A DNA stretch of 64,000 nucleotides from Sordaria brevicollis. Lineage: Eukaryota; Ascomycota; Sordariomycetes; Sordariales; Sordariaceae. Shown here piece after piece: positions 49,984 to 62,703 of this stretch. Under the pieces are notes generated by a model. That model was given only the letters and a program-made list of their open reading frames with translations. It ran no database searches and was not told the origin of the DNA. The number at the start of each line of letters is the position of its first letter. Within the stretch, counting starts at the first letter, position 1. The DNA is taken from positions 992,001 to 1,056,000 of the forward strand of contig JAUTDP010000010.1 in the NCBI GenBank assembly GCA_033439795.1, given 5' to 3'. The position numbers and the translations under genes are program-made.

Positions 49984-50369
49984 AGAAATCCGTCTGGCCG
50001 TTGAGGTACCCGTTGCGCGCTGTGGGGCCGCGTTACATGGGGCTGATGGAGCGGCAAGGATCCGAGCGGTCAGAAACGGGACCAGGGCGAGCCACCCCCT
50101 GGGTGTGCGTTCATCCGAGGGCCATCATTTCCATTCTGCGCTAGACTTTTGCTGACCAGGGTCCAGTTCCCTTTTCGAAAACCCCCCTCTCACCCAAACT
50201 GAACCTGCCCGGTGCATCCCGTCTCTTCAACGAGAAGACTGAACCTTCCACGAGCATGTCAGCACAACCTCGATGCATCTTTCACCCATCCGCAGTCTAA
50301 CGGCTAATTAGACCATGCTACCCCAACTCCATCTCTGATAAAGAGATTCAACCCCAACATCTCTCTTAC

Positions 50370-50377
50370 AACCCTAA
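50370..50377 (+). promoter_or_regulatory. AACCCTAA box in the leader of the phosphodiesterase gene
   Basis: An exact AACCCTAA telobox word only 28 bp before the start codon, so probably inside the 5' UTR. It may be chance for an 8-mer, but it matches the words near COX16, ATP synthase g and NAC alpha. Confidence 0.35.
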
Positions 50378-50404
50378 GCAGCGAACCCGCCTCGAGCTGC
50401 GAAC

Positions 50405-52835
50405 ATGTCCCTCCGATCGCTGAACACGACGACAGCCCCTGCGGCTAGCCGAGACCGCTCGCAATCGCTGCTCTCCCCCTCCGATTACGACGCCGATGCA
50501 ATCTCAATCAGGAGCGAACAGGACACTGACAGCGAAGATGATGAGCGCCAGCTCCGTGCGCGCAACAGCCGCGAGCTTCTGGCCCATGACCGCCTCGTTT
50601 TGATGGAGGAGGAAGAGCTGGAGCAGATGGTAACCGAGACCCGGCGGAAGCAGGAGCTGGAACGCACAGTTTCAAACCTGCCAATACCCAATCCTCTAAG
50701 AATGCTTGCGCGCCGCATGAGCGATGTTTCGCCGTCACGATCGCGAAGCTCCTCTAGCGCGCCTGGAGCGTCGACAGATGATCTGGTGGCCGAAAAGCGA
50801 AACAAGCGGCGAGCAAGGAGGCAGGCTAAGAGGGACAGGTTGCTGGCCGAGGCACAGCATGGGGAGGATGGCGAATTGATGTACGAGATGGAGGAAGGGG
50901 GCATGAAAGACGGAAGTTCCACGGGCGACAGCAGCGACCGCGAAGACAGCGACGATGTCGACCGAAGAGGCCTGTTGCATTTTGCGGATGCCAAGGCCAG
51001 ACGCAAGCGGGACTGGTGCCGATGGATACTCATATACGCCTTGATAATTGTCGCCTTTGCCATACTGTTTTTGACAGCATGGAAGCTGTCATTGACGAAG
51101 CGGGGGAACGCCACTTCGAGTCGACAGCTAGTGAGCAATGGCACTGCCATGTTTGCGCCTACCACCATCATCATCAGCTTGGATGGATTCAGAGCCGACT
51201 TTCTAACTCGGGGACTAACACCAAGACTTAGTTCTTTCGTCAAGGAGGGCGTGTCGCCACTCTACATGCTGCCCTCTTTCCCTAGTGTTACGTTTCCCAA
51301 CCACTACACGCTTGCAACAGGCCTGTATCCCGAGGCCCATGGTGTTGTCGGTAATACCTTCTGGGATCCCACCCTCAAAGAAGAGTTCTACTACACAGAT
51401 CCGGCCCGGAGTTTGGATCCTAAGTGGTGGCGCGGAGAGCCGTTTTGGGTCTCAGCTCAAAAGCAGGGACTCAAGACAGCCATTCACATGTGGCCAGGAA
51501 GTGAAGCCCATGTTTTGGACCTCGAACCTACCTATATGGATAGGTACAATGGAAAGGAGAAGCTCGGAAACAAAGTCGACCGGATTCTTGGCTTCTTGGA
51601 CATGCCAGATGACCAACGGCCACAAGTTATTGCGGCCTATGTACCGAACGTTGACTCTGACGGTCACAAATATGGTCCGAACAGCACAGAGATCCGATCG
51701 ACGATTGAAAAGGTGGACCGGATGCTGGACAAGATGTTCAAAGGACTCGAAGAGCGACACTTGACCGACATTGTCAACGTTATTGTTGTTTCGGATCACG
51801 GCATGGCAACTACTGACATATCCCGGCTTGTCCAACTTGAGGATTTAGTTGACCTTAGCAAGATCGAGCATACAGACGGCTGGCCGCTGGTGGGACTGAG
51901 ACCCAAGAACCCCGATGACCTTCAAAGCATCTACAGCGATCTGATTGACAAGACGAAAACAAACCCGAACCTGGAAGTTTATCTGCGCGATGTCAACATG
52001 CCGAAGAGGTATCATTTTTCGAACAATGAGCGGATTGCCCCTCTTTGGATTGTACCCAAAGCTGGCTGGGCTTTGGTCAATATGAAAGAGATGAACCTGA
52101 AGGAGGCGCAGGCGCAGGGAGCCGTGTACCACCCACGCGGTCTCCACGGTTACGATCATGAACATCCCTTGATGCGGGCAATTTTCATTGCCCGTGGTCC
52201 GGCGTTCCCTCATAAGGCGAACAGCCGGCTAGAAGCTTTCCGTAAGTGCACTTCATTTTTTCATGTTGTCTATTGCAGGATATACCTATTGGTGTGTAAT
52301 GAACCCCACTAACGCCGCCCCAGAAAACATCGAGGTTTATAACATCCTCTGTGACTCTGTCGGCATCACCCCAGCGCCCAATAACGGAACGCTTCGTCTT
52401 CCACTGAAACCCGTAGGTCTCCATAGCGAGGAACCTGGAGCCGGGATCGAGACACCGGAAGACCCCATTACATCTTACACATTAGCCGCATCCGCTATCC
52501 CTATTACCACCTCATCTGTTGTCATTTCAACCACGGTGTCTACCACTACTCCAGCGCAGGGGGTTCCCTCTTCTTCAGTCACCTCGGTCAAGAGCTCCTC
52601 TGCCGCATCCGAGCTGCATACACCCAGCACCAACCAGCCGAACCCACAACCTACTGACCAACCGACCGGAAGCGACAACGGGACAGACGGCAACAGCCCA
52701 TCCGACGGCAACTCCGACTCAAAGACACAAAACTTTTGGGACTGGTTCACTGGGAAAGTGAGCAAGTGGTGGGGGAAGGTGACAAATCCGGGCAAGGATG
52801 ACAAATCAGACGACAACGGCTCGTCATCGGCTTGA
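50405..52835 (+). CDS. Type II membrane nucleotide pyrophosphatase/phosphodiesterase (ENPP family)
   Basis: Two exons: 50405-52241 and 52324-52835, giving 782 residues. The cytosolic N-terminus of about 200 residues is Ser/Arg-rich and charged. A single membrane helix (WILIYALIIVAFAILFLTAW, about 207-226) follows a basic flank. The lumenal domain then has IISLDGFRADF (metal Asp about 260), PSFPSVTFPNHY (nucleophile Thr about 296), NVDSDGHKYGP, VVSDHGMATTD and a HGYDHEHP His. This full metal and nucleophile set is expected of an active enzyme. The intron splits the conserved end (LEAFQNIEVYNILCD). A Ser/Thr/Pro-rich tail of about 120 residues ends the protein. Relatives such as yeast Npp1/Npp2 hydrolyse extracellular nucleotides to release phosphate. 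The likely site is the vacuole, cell surface or secretory lumen. Confidence 0.93.
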
Positions 52836-55800
52836 TTCGATCAAAGGCGTTCTTCAAAAATCTTTGCGATATGCATTTACGGCGTTGCTGGGTACACACA
52901 CACGGGATTATTCAATACCACGAGTCTCTTTTTTTTGGTGGATCGGGTTTTACACTTCTTCCTATTATCGGTTGCTGTCGGCATTCGGACACTATGAAGT
53001 CCCCCCACGTCCGTGCTGGCTTTTTTTTTCCTTACCGATGCCCTTTCATAGGGCACTTCCTAATCTTATCATCTCTGGACGGAACCTTCGAATGGCGCAT
53101 AATACATTGTCAGATTCTCATCCTGTCCAGAATTTGCTTGTACGACTTGACAGAAATTTTTTTCGGGCCAGCGTACATCTCTTATCCTTCGGGCATTGAC
53201 TGAACAAGTTAGTTGTTCTTCCATATCTGGCCCCTTCGGCGCAAAGCGGTCCGATGGCGAAAGTACTTACACATAACTTATTTTGCAGCGCAAATTCAAA
53301 ACTCTTGTTGCGCTGAAGCATTTAGGATTCCTTTCCTTCTCCGAATGGCGGACTCTCTTGACTTCCACGGTTTGTCGCATATTCATGTACCGCGCAAAGG
53401 AAACTGGGGAAAAATACTACTTGGAGAAACTATGGTACCCCGTGCGTACATTACAGCAAAGCAAAGCAGCTGCTGAATATGTCGACATCGGCTCACTGAT
53501 ACCGACGTGCATAGCACCGCTTAACGCAAATACATACAGACCTCCCTGTTTAATACAGAGGTTTCTGGTGCCGCACGTGTGTCGGAACACTCCAAACCGC
53601 GGCTAAGGACTTGAACCTTTTCCCATAGTGCCAGAATGAGTTTCGATAACAGGGGACATTACTGTATCAAGATAATTTCCACCTTCACGCTTTTTCAGAT
53701 ATATCTAGCACGGAAAGGGAAGAAATTGCTCGAGACCAAACGGTCTTTACGAAACGGTGTCGAAGAGGAGTTGTGCTCAAGTCGCAAAGTATCCATCATA
53801 TGAAGAGACGGACTGTGCGAAGGGCTAATCATTTTACACTGTGGTGTCCTAGCAATCACACATAACCCTTAGGTTTAATCGTCCAGCGCTAGCGATCCCT
53901 CATCCCCTACATTAAGAAATATCAACATCTCCGGATGGACACCGGAGACTGTTGCCGCCGATAGCATCGGGATTGAAGATGGCGGTAAACGGACAATTCG
54001 GGCGTCTTTCCAGGCCTCTTGTCGCGCAGTCAGATCCATACAGAATTGTGCATGGATGGCACAGCTACCGGGTGGCTCAGATCCGTACAGGTGAGATCCT
54101 GAATGTGATTTCGGTAAACGGGGCAGGCATCCCGAATACAAAACCAGGGCATCAAGGTCCCTTCTATAGAATATGCCTCTCCACCCCCGCCATGGTGATA
54201 GCACCGAGCATCACTCTTACCGAGAAGCTATCGCCAGCAGTTGCACCTGCACTGTACAAATCGTTGGTTCTCTACCATGTTCTTTTTTTCCCTTTGCTTT
54301 TTTATTTTCCATCTCAGTACCGGGACAGTGTGGAGAAAGCTAAAAGGGGGATGCATTGTGGAGGCTTTAAAAGGCGCTCACCGGATGAACAAGCTGACAG
54401 GGAAACACCAGGAACGCGTTAACAAAATCCCTACGTAAAAGTGGCGCGTGTTAGAAGTCAACAATCGGCAAGACGCAGGCGCTCCAGATATTTGCTGGAC
54501 TGAACTGAATCGCCTACGACAACAGAAAGAAGGGAATCGGCACTTGCGTGGGCGTTTGTGATTGCTTTCCTTTTTCCAAAGGGAAGAGAGAAAAACAGAG
54601 AAACAAGCTGGCTGGGCAGCCAACAACGTTTCCGCTTCTGTTGTTGGTGGCTTCAGAATTGTGAACCACCAACCATTCAAACCAAACGCCTTTCCTCCGA
54701 ACAACACGGCCTCCTTCCACTTGTGTGTCTGGATTTGACTCCTCACAATCGGCGCAACATTCCGAGTCAGCGTCGTACACGAGGATTACACAAGTTTTCC
54801 TTTACGGTTTCTTGCCATTCGTTTCCTCATCTCACTTTTCCGCACGCGGCTTCGGTCGCGTCTTGGGCTTTCACGTTGCCAGGCTTGAAGCCACTTCAAG
54901 ATTCCACCCAGCCCTTGCTCAGATTCGCTTGAAGCTGGCATCGGTCCATTTCTTGTACGACCATTGCATCAGGGACATAAGGCGTGCACCCAAACGAGGC
55001 GTGAGATACCGCAGTGTTCTAAACGGAACCTTCCCTCTTTCCTACGTGGTTCAAGTCAGTTGGAGGCCACGCCCAGTTCCAGAGGAATATCGTGGTGCGC
55101 CTGCAGCCTTATTTGACTCGACGGCATCTGGATGGCAACACGGTCTGGTCATCGTGATTACGCCAGGCAGCCACGGTCACCCAGGCAACCCAACGTGAGG
55201 CTCTTCAGCCTGCTCCCGTCTCCGGCTTCACTACCTCTACCCCCGGGGGCTTGCGTTACCACCCCACGCATTGTTGCTTCACGCCAGCTCGACGGCCGTC
55301 ATCCCAAAGCAAGTGCCCACCAGGCCGCGAGCCACCTTTGAACTGGCAATCGTCTACGCAAATCGGAACCTTCAACGACTCTCATCCAAGCGTGAAGACC
55401 GAAACTGTCACACATCTGAGGTGTGAAGGGAAAACACGCGGTTTTCTTGAAACCTTGGGAGTGGCCTTGGTACTTGTCTACAATTCAGTTTCCTATGTTC
55501 TGATCTTCGAAAAGTACCACTCCCCTCTTGAGTGCAGGCCAGCTCTGCGTGAATCGAGCTGCAGTACAGACAACCCACTTTCCTCTCTCCCTTCACCTGA
55601 GTGAGGGACGCAAGACGACATTCACAGGGGTATCTCTAGTACCTTTCGAAAATACTTCACCTACATCGGCTACTCCTTCCTCCTCTTTAAAAGATCCAAC
55701 GACGGCCGAATCCCACTGCCTTTCAACTTGCACTTGCACTTGCACTTTGAGGACAAGATTTGCGCATCGTGCCGACTCCTGCCTGTTTTACCTGCAGTGC

Positions 55801-55910
55801 AGTCAATTTCCAGGGTCTCGCCTTCCCTCGTACACACCCATCGAGTCTGAGCCTCTCCATTACTACTTGCGGCGTCATGTGGTTAGTCGAGCGCTTCTAC
55901 CATTTAAGCC
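52836..55910. other. Intergenic region upstream of the SNF2 gene
   Basis: About 3.1 kb without a supportable gene. Frames up to 157 codons on the plus strand (54725-55198) have no recognisable domain. The CT-rich run near 55570-55760, with a CTTGCA-type short tandem repeat near 55730, probably marks the leader of the downstream gene. Confidence 0.45.
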
Positions 55911-58900
55911 ATGACAACCCCCAGACGAGCAACAGCGTCTTCGCCGACGCACTCCTCCTCGTGGCAGACACGGAGCAGACCATTTACCTCAAACACCAAC
56001 TCCCAATCCACTGCTGAACTCAGTGATCTTCTCAACCGCCTGGAGACTGACTTGGCTATCCAGCTGGAACTGCGGGCTCAACTCAAAGAAGACCCAACGA
56101 CCGACGATACTGAACGTGATCTAGCCGAGATCGACCAAAAGATCTGCGCCATTGTCAAGGAGATGGATAGGACTAGGAATCTTCTCGGTCTCCCGATGGA
56201 AGGAGAATTTTGGGGCTCGTCGGATGACTCGCAACCCTCAGCGGGCACACCCACTCCTCAGCAACAAGTACGTCAACAGGGTAACCAAATCCGTCAGCAA
56301 CAGGCACAACGAGAGCAGCCCTCTCAACAGCAGCCTCATCGCCAGCCTCACCAACGGTCTCAACCACAGCAACAACCGCGACAGCAGCAGCGTCGTACAC
56401 ATCCACACGGAGAACAATGGTCCCAACAAGGCTCACATGAGCAAGGGCAACAACCCTTTCAACCGCCGCCACCACCCCAGCAACGGGAGGACCAGATCGA
56501 CGATTCCGACGACTTCATAGACCTCGACGTTTTTGTTCCTCGGGATCGAAAGCGCTCGATCGGAACTAGCTTGGGCGATGATGCTCTCGGGGATTCCGGA
56601 AGGAGTTCAAAGCGCGCGGCTTCTGGAAGCGGTATATCCGAGCCTATGGCATTGCAAGATGCCTTCGACCTCAGCCGCCCTGCTGGCCACGACAGTGACT
56701 CCGTTGATTATGACGACGGTTTCGACTGGAATGGTGTGTTTGGCCTTGACGACGGTCCCTTCATAGACCTCACAGGGTATGTGGACCTCTAGTGTGCCTA
56801 CTTTCTGATCCAAGTCCAACGTTATGTCGAAACATTACTGACTGCTGATAACTATTAGTGACGACGACAACCCTCAGCTCTCATTTGGGCAAGGCTCTGC
56901 GCAAGTCTTTGGGCAAACCTCCTCGACGAACGCACCTTCTCGTGGTAATGAGGTATCGTACCACAACGTTCGGGCTCCAGTACCACGCAGCACGAGCTTG
57001 ACGGTTCCTCAATTTTCTGCTCCTGTTTCCCAAGCCCCCGGCCCTGCACGGCAACTCCATAGCACACAAGAGGTACTGCCTGATATGAGCAATCCCTGGG
57101 CTAATGCTTCCTACAACCCTACCGGCGCCAGCGCGACGAATACGTCAAGCCTTTCCCGGCTAGCCCGACCTCAACTCCCAAGCTTTTCTAGCAATGCACC
57201 GCCTTCGAATAACATGTCTTTGGTCTATCCCAGCTTAGCCGGCGGCCTGTTGAATTTCGATAACTCGCTGCCGGGCATTCCAGCCAACGGAGGCTACTAT
57301 GCGCCCAATATCCCGGGATCTGCTGGAACACACATATCGTCTCTGAACGACGTAATCAGCCGGACTGCTACCTACGACTACACTTCCATGACTGATGCAT
57401 GGGGGAATCCGTTAGACGAGAGGCTCACGTCGCTCGGTCTAGATGATTTTGTGAAGGAGGAGGATATCAACAAACTGCTCTCCAACATCCGGCCGGATGA
57501 AGATATTCCACCAGAGGAACGCGGAGAGACACCACCCGATCTGAAGTACCCTCTTTATCCACATCAGCAGTTGGCACTTAAGTGGATGAACAGTATGGAG
57601 TTGGGCTACAATAAGGGTGGAATCCTTGCCGATGACATGGGTCTGGGGAAGACAATTTCCATGTTGGCACTCATGGCTAGCCACAGAGCTCCGGATGGCC
57701 AGGTGGGAACCAACTTGATCGTTGGCCCCGTCGCTTTGATCAAGCAATGGGAACTTGAGATCCGGAACAAGATGAAGGATGACCGCCGCATGAATGTCTA
57801 TCTTTATCATGGCGGTGCCAAAAAGAAGCCCTGGGAGGAGCTAAAAGAGTACGACGTCGTGCTAACTACGTACGGCACTTTGGCTGCCCAGCTCAAGAAA
57901 TACGACTCGTACGTTGAGAAAAGCTTCGCAAATCCGGACGGGCTGGACGATGCTACTGAAAAGAAATTCCGGCGCGATTGCCCGATGCTTCATCACCGCA
58001 CCAAGTTTTTCCGCGTCATCCTAGACGAAGCCCAATGTGTCAAGAACGCCAAAACAATCCAGGCTAAAGCTGTCCGCCAGCTTAAAGCGACTTACCGATG
58101 GTGTTTAACTGGAACGCCCATGATGAACAGTGTTTCGGAGCTTTCCTCTCTCTTGCGTTTTCTCGCAATCAAACCCTTTTGCGACGAACGGAAATTCAGA
58201 GAAGCCTTCGGATCTTTGGACCAGAGGAACAGCGCAAAGCAGATCGAAAAGAGTAATGCCATGAAGCAATTGCAGGCCCTCTTGAAAGCTATCATGTTGA
58301 GGCGAATGAAGACGACGGTGATAGACGGCAAGCCTATTCTCAACCTTCCTCCAAAGGTTGAACACATCGTTCACGTGCAGTTCTCCCCCGACGAGCATGA
58401 CTTTTACAAGAAACTGGACGCGAGAACCCAGATCACGTACGGCAGATATGTCAGAAACAACACAGTAGGCAAGAACTACTCAAACATTCTTGTTCTTCTC
58501 TTGCGACTCAGACAAGCCTGCTGTCACCCGCATCTCACCGACTTTGAAGCTAAGCCCGACAACCATCTGGCCGAAGCTACAATGATTGAGCTGGCGAAGA
58601 GCCTGGACCCAGCTGTCGTTGAGAGAATCAAGAACATTCAGAGTTTTGAATGCCCGATATGCTACGATGCGGTTCCAGACCCTACCATCATCCTTCCTTG
58701 CGGCCATGATATCTGCACAGACTGCTTCTCCTCGTTGGCTGACCAATCCGCCATGAACGGAATCAGAAATGGCCAGGACGGAGGCGCCGTCGCCAAATGT
58801 CCAGTGTGCCGTGGTACCGCTGATCAGAAGAAAGTCACCAATTACACGTCTTTCCAAATGGTTCATATGCCAGAGGCCCTAAAGAAGGCGGACATCGATG

Positions 58901-59688
58901 ATTCGGATGATGACGCTGACTCCGGCACTGAATCAGATACGTCGGACGGGTCGCTGGGCAGCCTCAGCGGGGAGAGGAAGCACAAAGTCAAGGGCAAAAA
59001 GGGACGTTCTTCAGAGGTCAAGCCGGAGGTAAAAGAGGACTGGAAGCCGGACGTGTTTCTCCAGCTGCGCAAAGAAGCAGACGCCAGCAGAAATCAGGAC
59101 GCACGAGATCGCTTATTGAAGTACACTTTTGACCATTGGCAGGACTCAGCCAAGGTGACTCGGGTGGTTGAACTAGTCGACGAGTTTCAGCAGTCCAACG
59201 AGAAGACAATCATCTTTTCTCAATGGACATCTTTCCTCGATCTCATCGAATGCTCCCTCAAGTTCAAGCTCAAGCTCAAGTACCATCGCTATACGGGCAG
59301 CATGCCCAGAACGCAACGCGATAACGCCATCCAGGCGTTTGTCGAAGACCCCGACGTCAAGGTGCTGCTTGTCTCTCTCAAGGCCGGAAATGCGGGCCTC
59401 AATCTGACTGTCGCCTCTCGCGTCATTATTTGTGATCCTTTTTGGAATCCCTTCATCGAGGATCAGGCCGTCGACAGAGCCTACCGAATTGGCCAGAAGA
59501 AGGAGGTCCACATCTACAAGATTCTTGTCCAAGAGACCATTGAGGACCGCATCATCGAGTTGCAGACCTCGAAGCGCAACATTGTTGAGGCAGCGCTTGA
59601 CGAGACCCAGAGCAAGGAGCTCGCAAGGCTCTCTCTCGAAGACCTCAACTACCTATTCACTGGTCGCCGTCGAGGTGCTCGTGCCTAA
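55911..59688 (+). CDS. SNF2-family ATPase with internal RING finger (ULS1/RIS1-like SUMO-targeted translocase)
   Basis: Two exons: 55911-56776 and 56859-59688, giving 1231 residues. The N-terminal third is disordered and Gln-rich (about 115-185). It holds a coiled-coil-like segment (LLNRLETDLAIQLELRAQL) and two SUMO-interacting-type motifs: DSDDFIDLDVFV near 200 and PFIDLTGDDD near 284-292. The ATPase domain has ADDMGLGKT (about 546-554) and the DEAQ box (about 678). A C3HC4 RING finger (about 887-940, CPICYDAV to CPVCRG) is inserted between the two helicase lobes, the arrangement of the Rad5/Rad16/Uls1 group. The C-terminal lobe has IIFSQWTSFLDLI and QAVDRAYRIGQKKEV. No HIRAN domain is visible, and with the SIMs this favours Uls1 over Rad5. 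It likely acts in the nucleus on sumoylated chromatin proteins. Confidence 0.92.
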
Positions 59689-60780
59689 AACAGGGGACAT
59701 GAGTGCTAAGCAGCCACACCCTATGAACAACAACGAGCAGTCTCAAGGCTTTGAGACTGTTGGATGCCCTACCAAAAGAGGTCCTAGGTTCCGGATTTGT
59801 TACCGGTCCCTGTGTATGAGTTTACTACCAGCGTACAGTCTTATGTGCGTTTGAGCATTCGGCAACGGTCACGACGATTCAATTGTTACGATATTACAGA
59901 GCTCGGGGTTTATTGGCGAGTAGGCGCCGTTATGGCAATGTATAGGCAACGGTATTGACCGATGGCAAGGAATCAGCAGCGGAATCTTGTTTTCAACTGA
60001 TCGAAATAATGATATCGATTCCAGTTAGGTCTACCCATGTTTCCTCTCCATTTCGGGGACGGACCGCCTATTAGATTTACATTGCGCAGGAAAAACATGA
60101 CACTCAGCGTTTATAAGCGACATTCATCGTTTGTAAGGAAGGAAACAGAGAGTATCAGAGCGTGAGAATTCTCACGTCTACATACGGTGGCATTGTTTTC
60201 AACTTCAGATATGTTCGAGTGGCTCAAGAATAACATGATTAGACAAGTTTACACATTGTACCCAATACCATAGAACTCTATTATCAAAATTCAGTTTGCA
60301 GCAAGCCCTCAGTCCTCAGAACATGCTTAATTTGCGCCAGTGACCTTTGCACATCACTTCTGTATTTGCGATGAACTGCTATTCAATTGTTGCCAGTGTC
60401 ACTGCTACCGCTTCAAACAAGCCGAGAGGGTCGAAAGGTGAGTGGTTCGATATCGTAGAAACTCGACCAATTTGCGAACCTCCGATGTAGAAAAATCAGA
60501 AGGTTCTGTAAGATAGTAGGCACTGGTTACACATCAAAAAGCCGGATCTGCGTACGACAGAGAGACCTTACAGACCTGCAAATTTTCTGGCGAAATATCC
60601 TGATTTTCCTCCATTGGAGGTTTGCGAAGTGGTCAAGTCTCTACGGGTACCAATTCACACCGTCACATTAAGTCAGACACGTCGTCCATTCTACATAGCC
60701 ACTGACAAACAACCCTGTCTTTCATTTCATCACCACATTTCAATTCTCCCATCTTCTTAATCAGTACCTAGTTCTAATAA
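59689..60780. other. Intergenic region between convergent genes
   Basis: About 1.1 kb of fairly AT-rich 3' UTR-like sequence between the SNF2 gene and the lectin-like gene. No gene is seen. Confidence 0.55.
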
Positions 60781-62703
60781 CTATACCTTCTTCTCACCCA
60801 CATCTACATGCTCATGCTTCTCCTGCACACCCACATGCCCCTGGTCACCATCCTGTACAGCCTGTAACTGCTCTTCCCCATGACCAAAATCACCCGGCGC
60901 CTCGACCCTGCCCGCCACCGCGAGCGGCGGCCCATCAGCCATCAACTCATGACTGTAACTCTGACTCGGCAACTCGTACACCGCCCTCGGCGCATCCAAC
61001 TCGGTCGGCCTCTCGTGCGTTTCCAGCTGCTGCACCACGTTCGTGTAACCCATCTTCTGCTCTGCGTCTGCGTCTGCACCCGCACCGTATCCAGTGGCGA
61101 GCGAACCATATGGTGGGAGAGGCGAGGTGGTGGTTGAGGGGTTGTTGGAGCCAACGATTGTGGTGCCATCTTCTTCTGTGGCTGCATTTTTCTTGTTGTT
61201 GTTGTTCCGTCTAAACAAAAAGATGGCGGCGATGATAGCGCCCAAGGCGACGACGCCCAAACCTACGCCTACGCCAACGCCAACTTTGGCGCCTGAGGAG
61301 AGACCCCCACTATCACCACTGGAAGAAGCAGCTGCTGTGCTATCAGGGTTTGTGGTTCCAGAGGTGGAAGTCGGCGAAGGAGGTGATGACGCCGTAGAGG
61401 TAGGAGCCCCCGAAGGAGGCTGGTTCGAACTATCCGGGTCCCACTCCGGTACGGTCCGCCACTGCTTCCAGTCGTTTTCGTTCCCGTCAAGCGCCACCTC
61501 GGCCAGCTTGCCGCCGACCATGTAGTAGATGCGTGTTTTGGCGACGCCCGTGTCCTGGATCTTGGTGCTGGTGACGGCTAGCTCGCCGTTGGCGTCGTCG
61601 GCTTGGGGCCAGTAGGTTGTTGATTGATTCTCCCAGAGGCGCCAGATGTAGTTTTGCGAGGTTAGTCGGTAGAGAGACTTGTCGCTGCCAATGTAGTACA
61701 CGTAGCGCGTCCAGGCGGTGTCGAGGCTGATGCCGAGGGATTTGGGTTGCCCCGTCCAGAAGGGGAGGGTGTAGTTGTAGGGAGCGGAGTAGTCGATTTC
61801 GAAGGAGGAGGAGGGGGCTGAGCTGGTGCTGAAGTTACCCTTGAGGGGGTGGGGGGTTGTCGCTGAGGAAAGGGTTGGTTAGCATGATGACATCGTGTCC
61901 TGGACAAGAGGCAGCTGATGAGCAAAAAGACAACATGAACTTACAGATGTACCAGGTCTTATCCAGGCCCCATCTCGTAAGTTGAATATTCTTGTCGTCT
62001 CGAGGCGTGACGACGGTAAAGTTGCCATTGTCTTTACCAGGGGTTGCGGCGATGGCGTTGTTCGATGGAACGTCCTGGTTGATGACTCCCTCATATGTCC
62101 AGCGTTCCTCGTCAGGATCATAGCTCAGCTCATTGAGATGCATGTTCTCATCGTGGTAATAAAGCCGATAACCAAGGTGGTCCCCACGGTTGAAAACAGT
62201 CATGCCGGAGTTGTTATGAGGCTTTGGCGCTCCTTCAGCGACAACGGGCCAGAATGCCGTGTCTTGGTCCATGTAAAGGCCGGTTGACGGGTTACATTTG
62301 AAAATGGCGTTTCTGATACTGTTGTCTTCGTCCAGGTAAAACATTGAAGCACTATTTAAGGAGATTAGCGACATAATCCTGTAAGGATAAAAGCTATCGG
62401 TTGAACTGACTAGAAATATGTCTGGTCAAACCAGCCACTTCCGGCCATAGGACTGCCGGCTCTGGGTGGGCTTTCGGTGAAGTTGAGGTAGTTTCCGCCC
62501 GTGGTTGAATAGTAGATGGTATCCCCCATGCTGTTGCACCTGGTGTATCTGTATTGACCCGTGGTCTCGTTCAGGACGACGACCTGACTAGCAACCGTAT
62601 TCCACCATGATGTGATGACAGCCTCAGAGGGTGCGACTGAGGCCGCCAACAGCAGGAGCGTCAACATCGGCTTAGGTATCGACATGGGGCTCATGAGAGT
62701 CAT
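60781..62703 (-). CDS. Single-pass membrane protein with lectin-like beta-propeller ectodomain
   Basis: Three exons on the minus strand: 62703-62411, 62351-61945 and 61862-60781, giving 593 residues; the start could also be one of two later methionines. A signal peptide (MLTLLLLAASVAPSEA) begins the protein. The ectodomain has repeated blades with a YY or FY core: GDTIYYSTTGGNYLNF, ASMFYLDEDNSIRNAIF, GYRLYYHDENMHLNELSYD, YVYYIGSDKSLYRL and RIYYMVGGKLAEVALD. This pattern resembles the fungal fucose-specific (AAL/FleA-type) lectin propeller, but sugar-binding residues cannot be confirmed. A Ser/Thr/Pro-rich stalk (about 375-425) leads to one Gly/Val-rich helix (about 427-450), then RRNNNNKK and a cytosolic tail of about 140 residues. 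It may be a wall- or surface-sensing protein. The ligand is unknown. Confidence 0.82.

Noticed and set aside
50485..51243. 252-codon minus-strand frame inside the phosphodiesterase gene
   Set aside because: It is a shadow of the Ser/Arg-rich N-terminal coding region.
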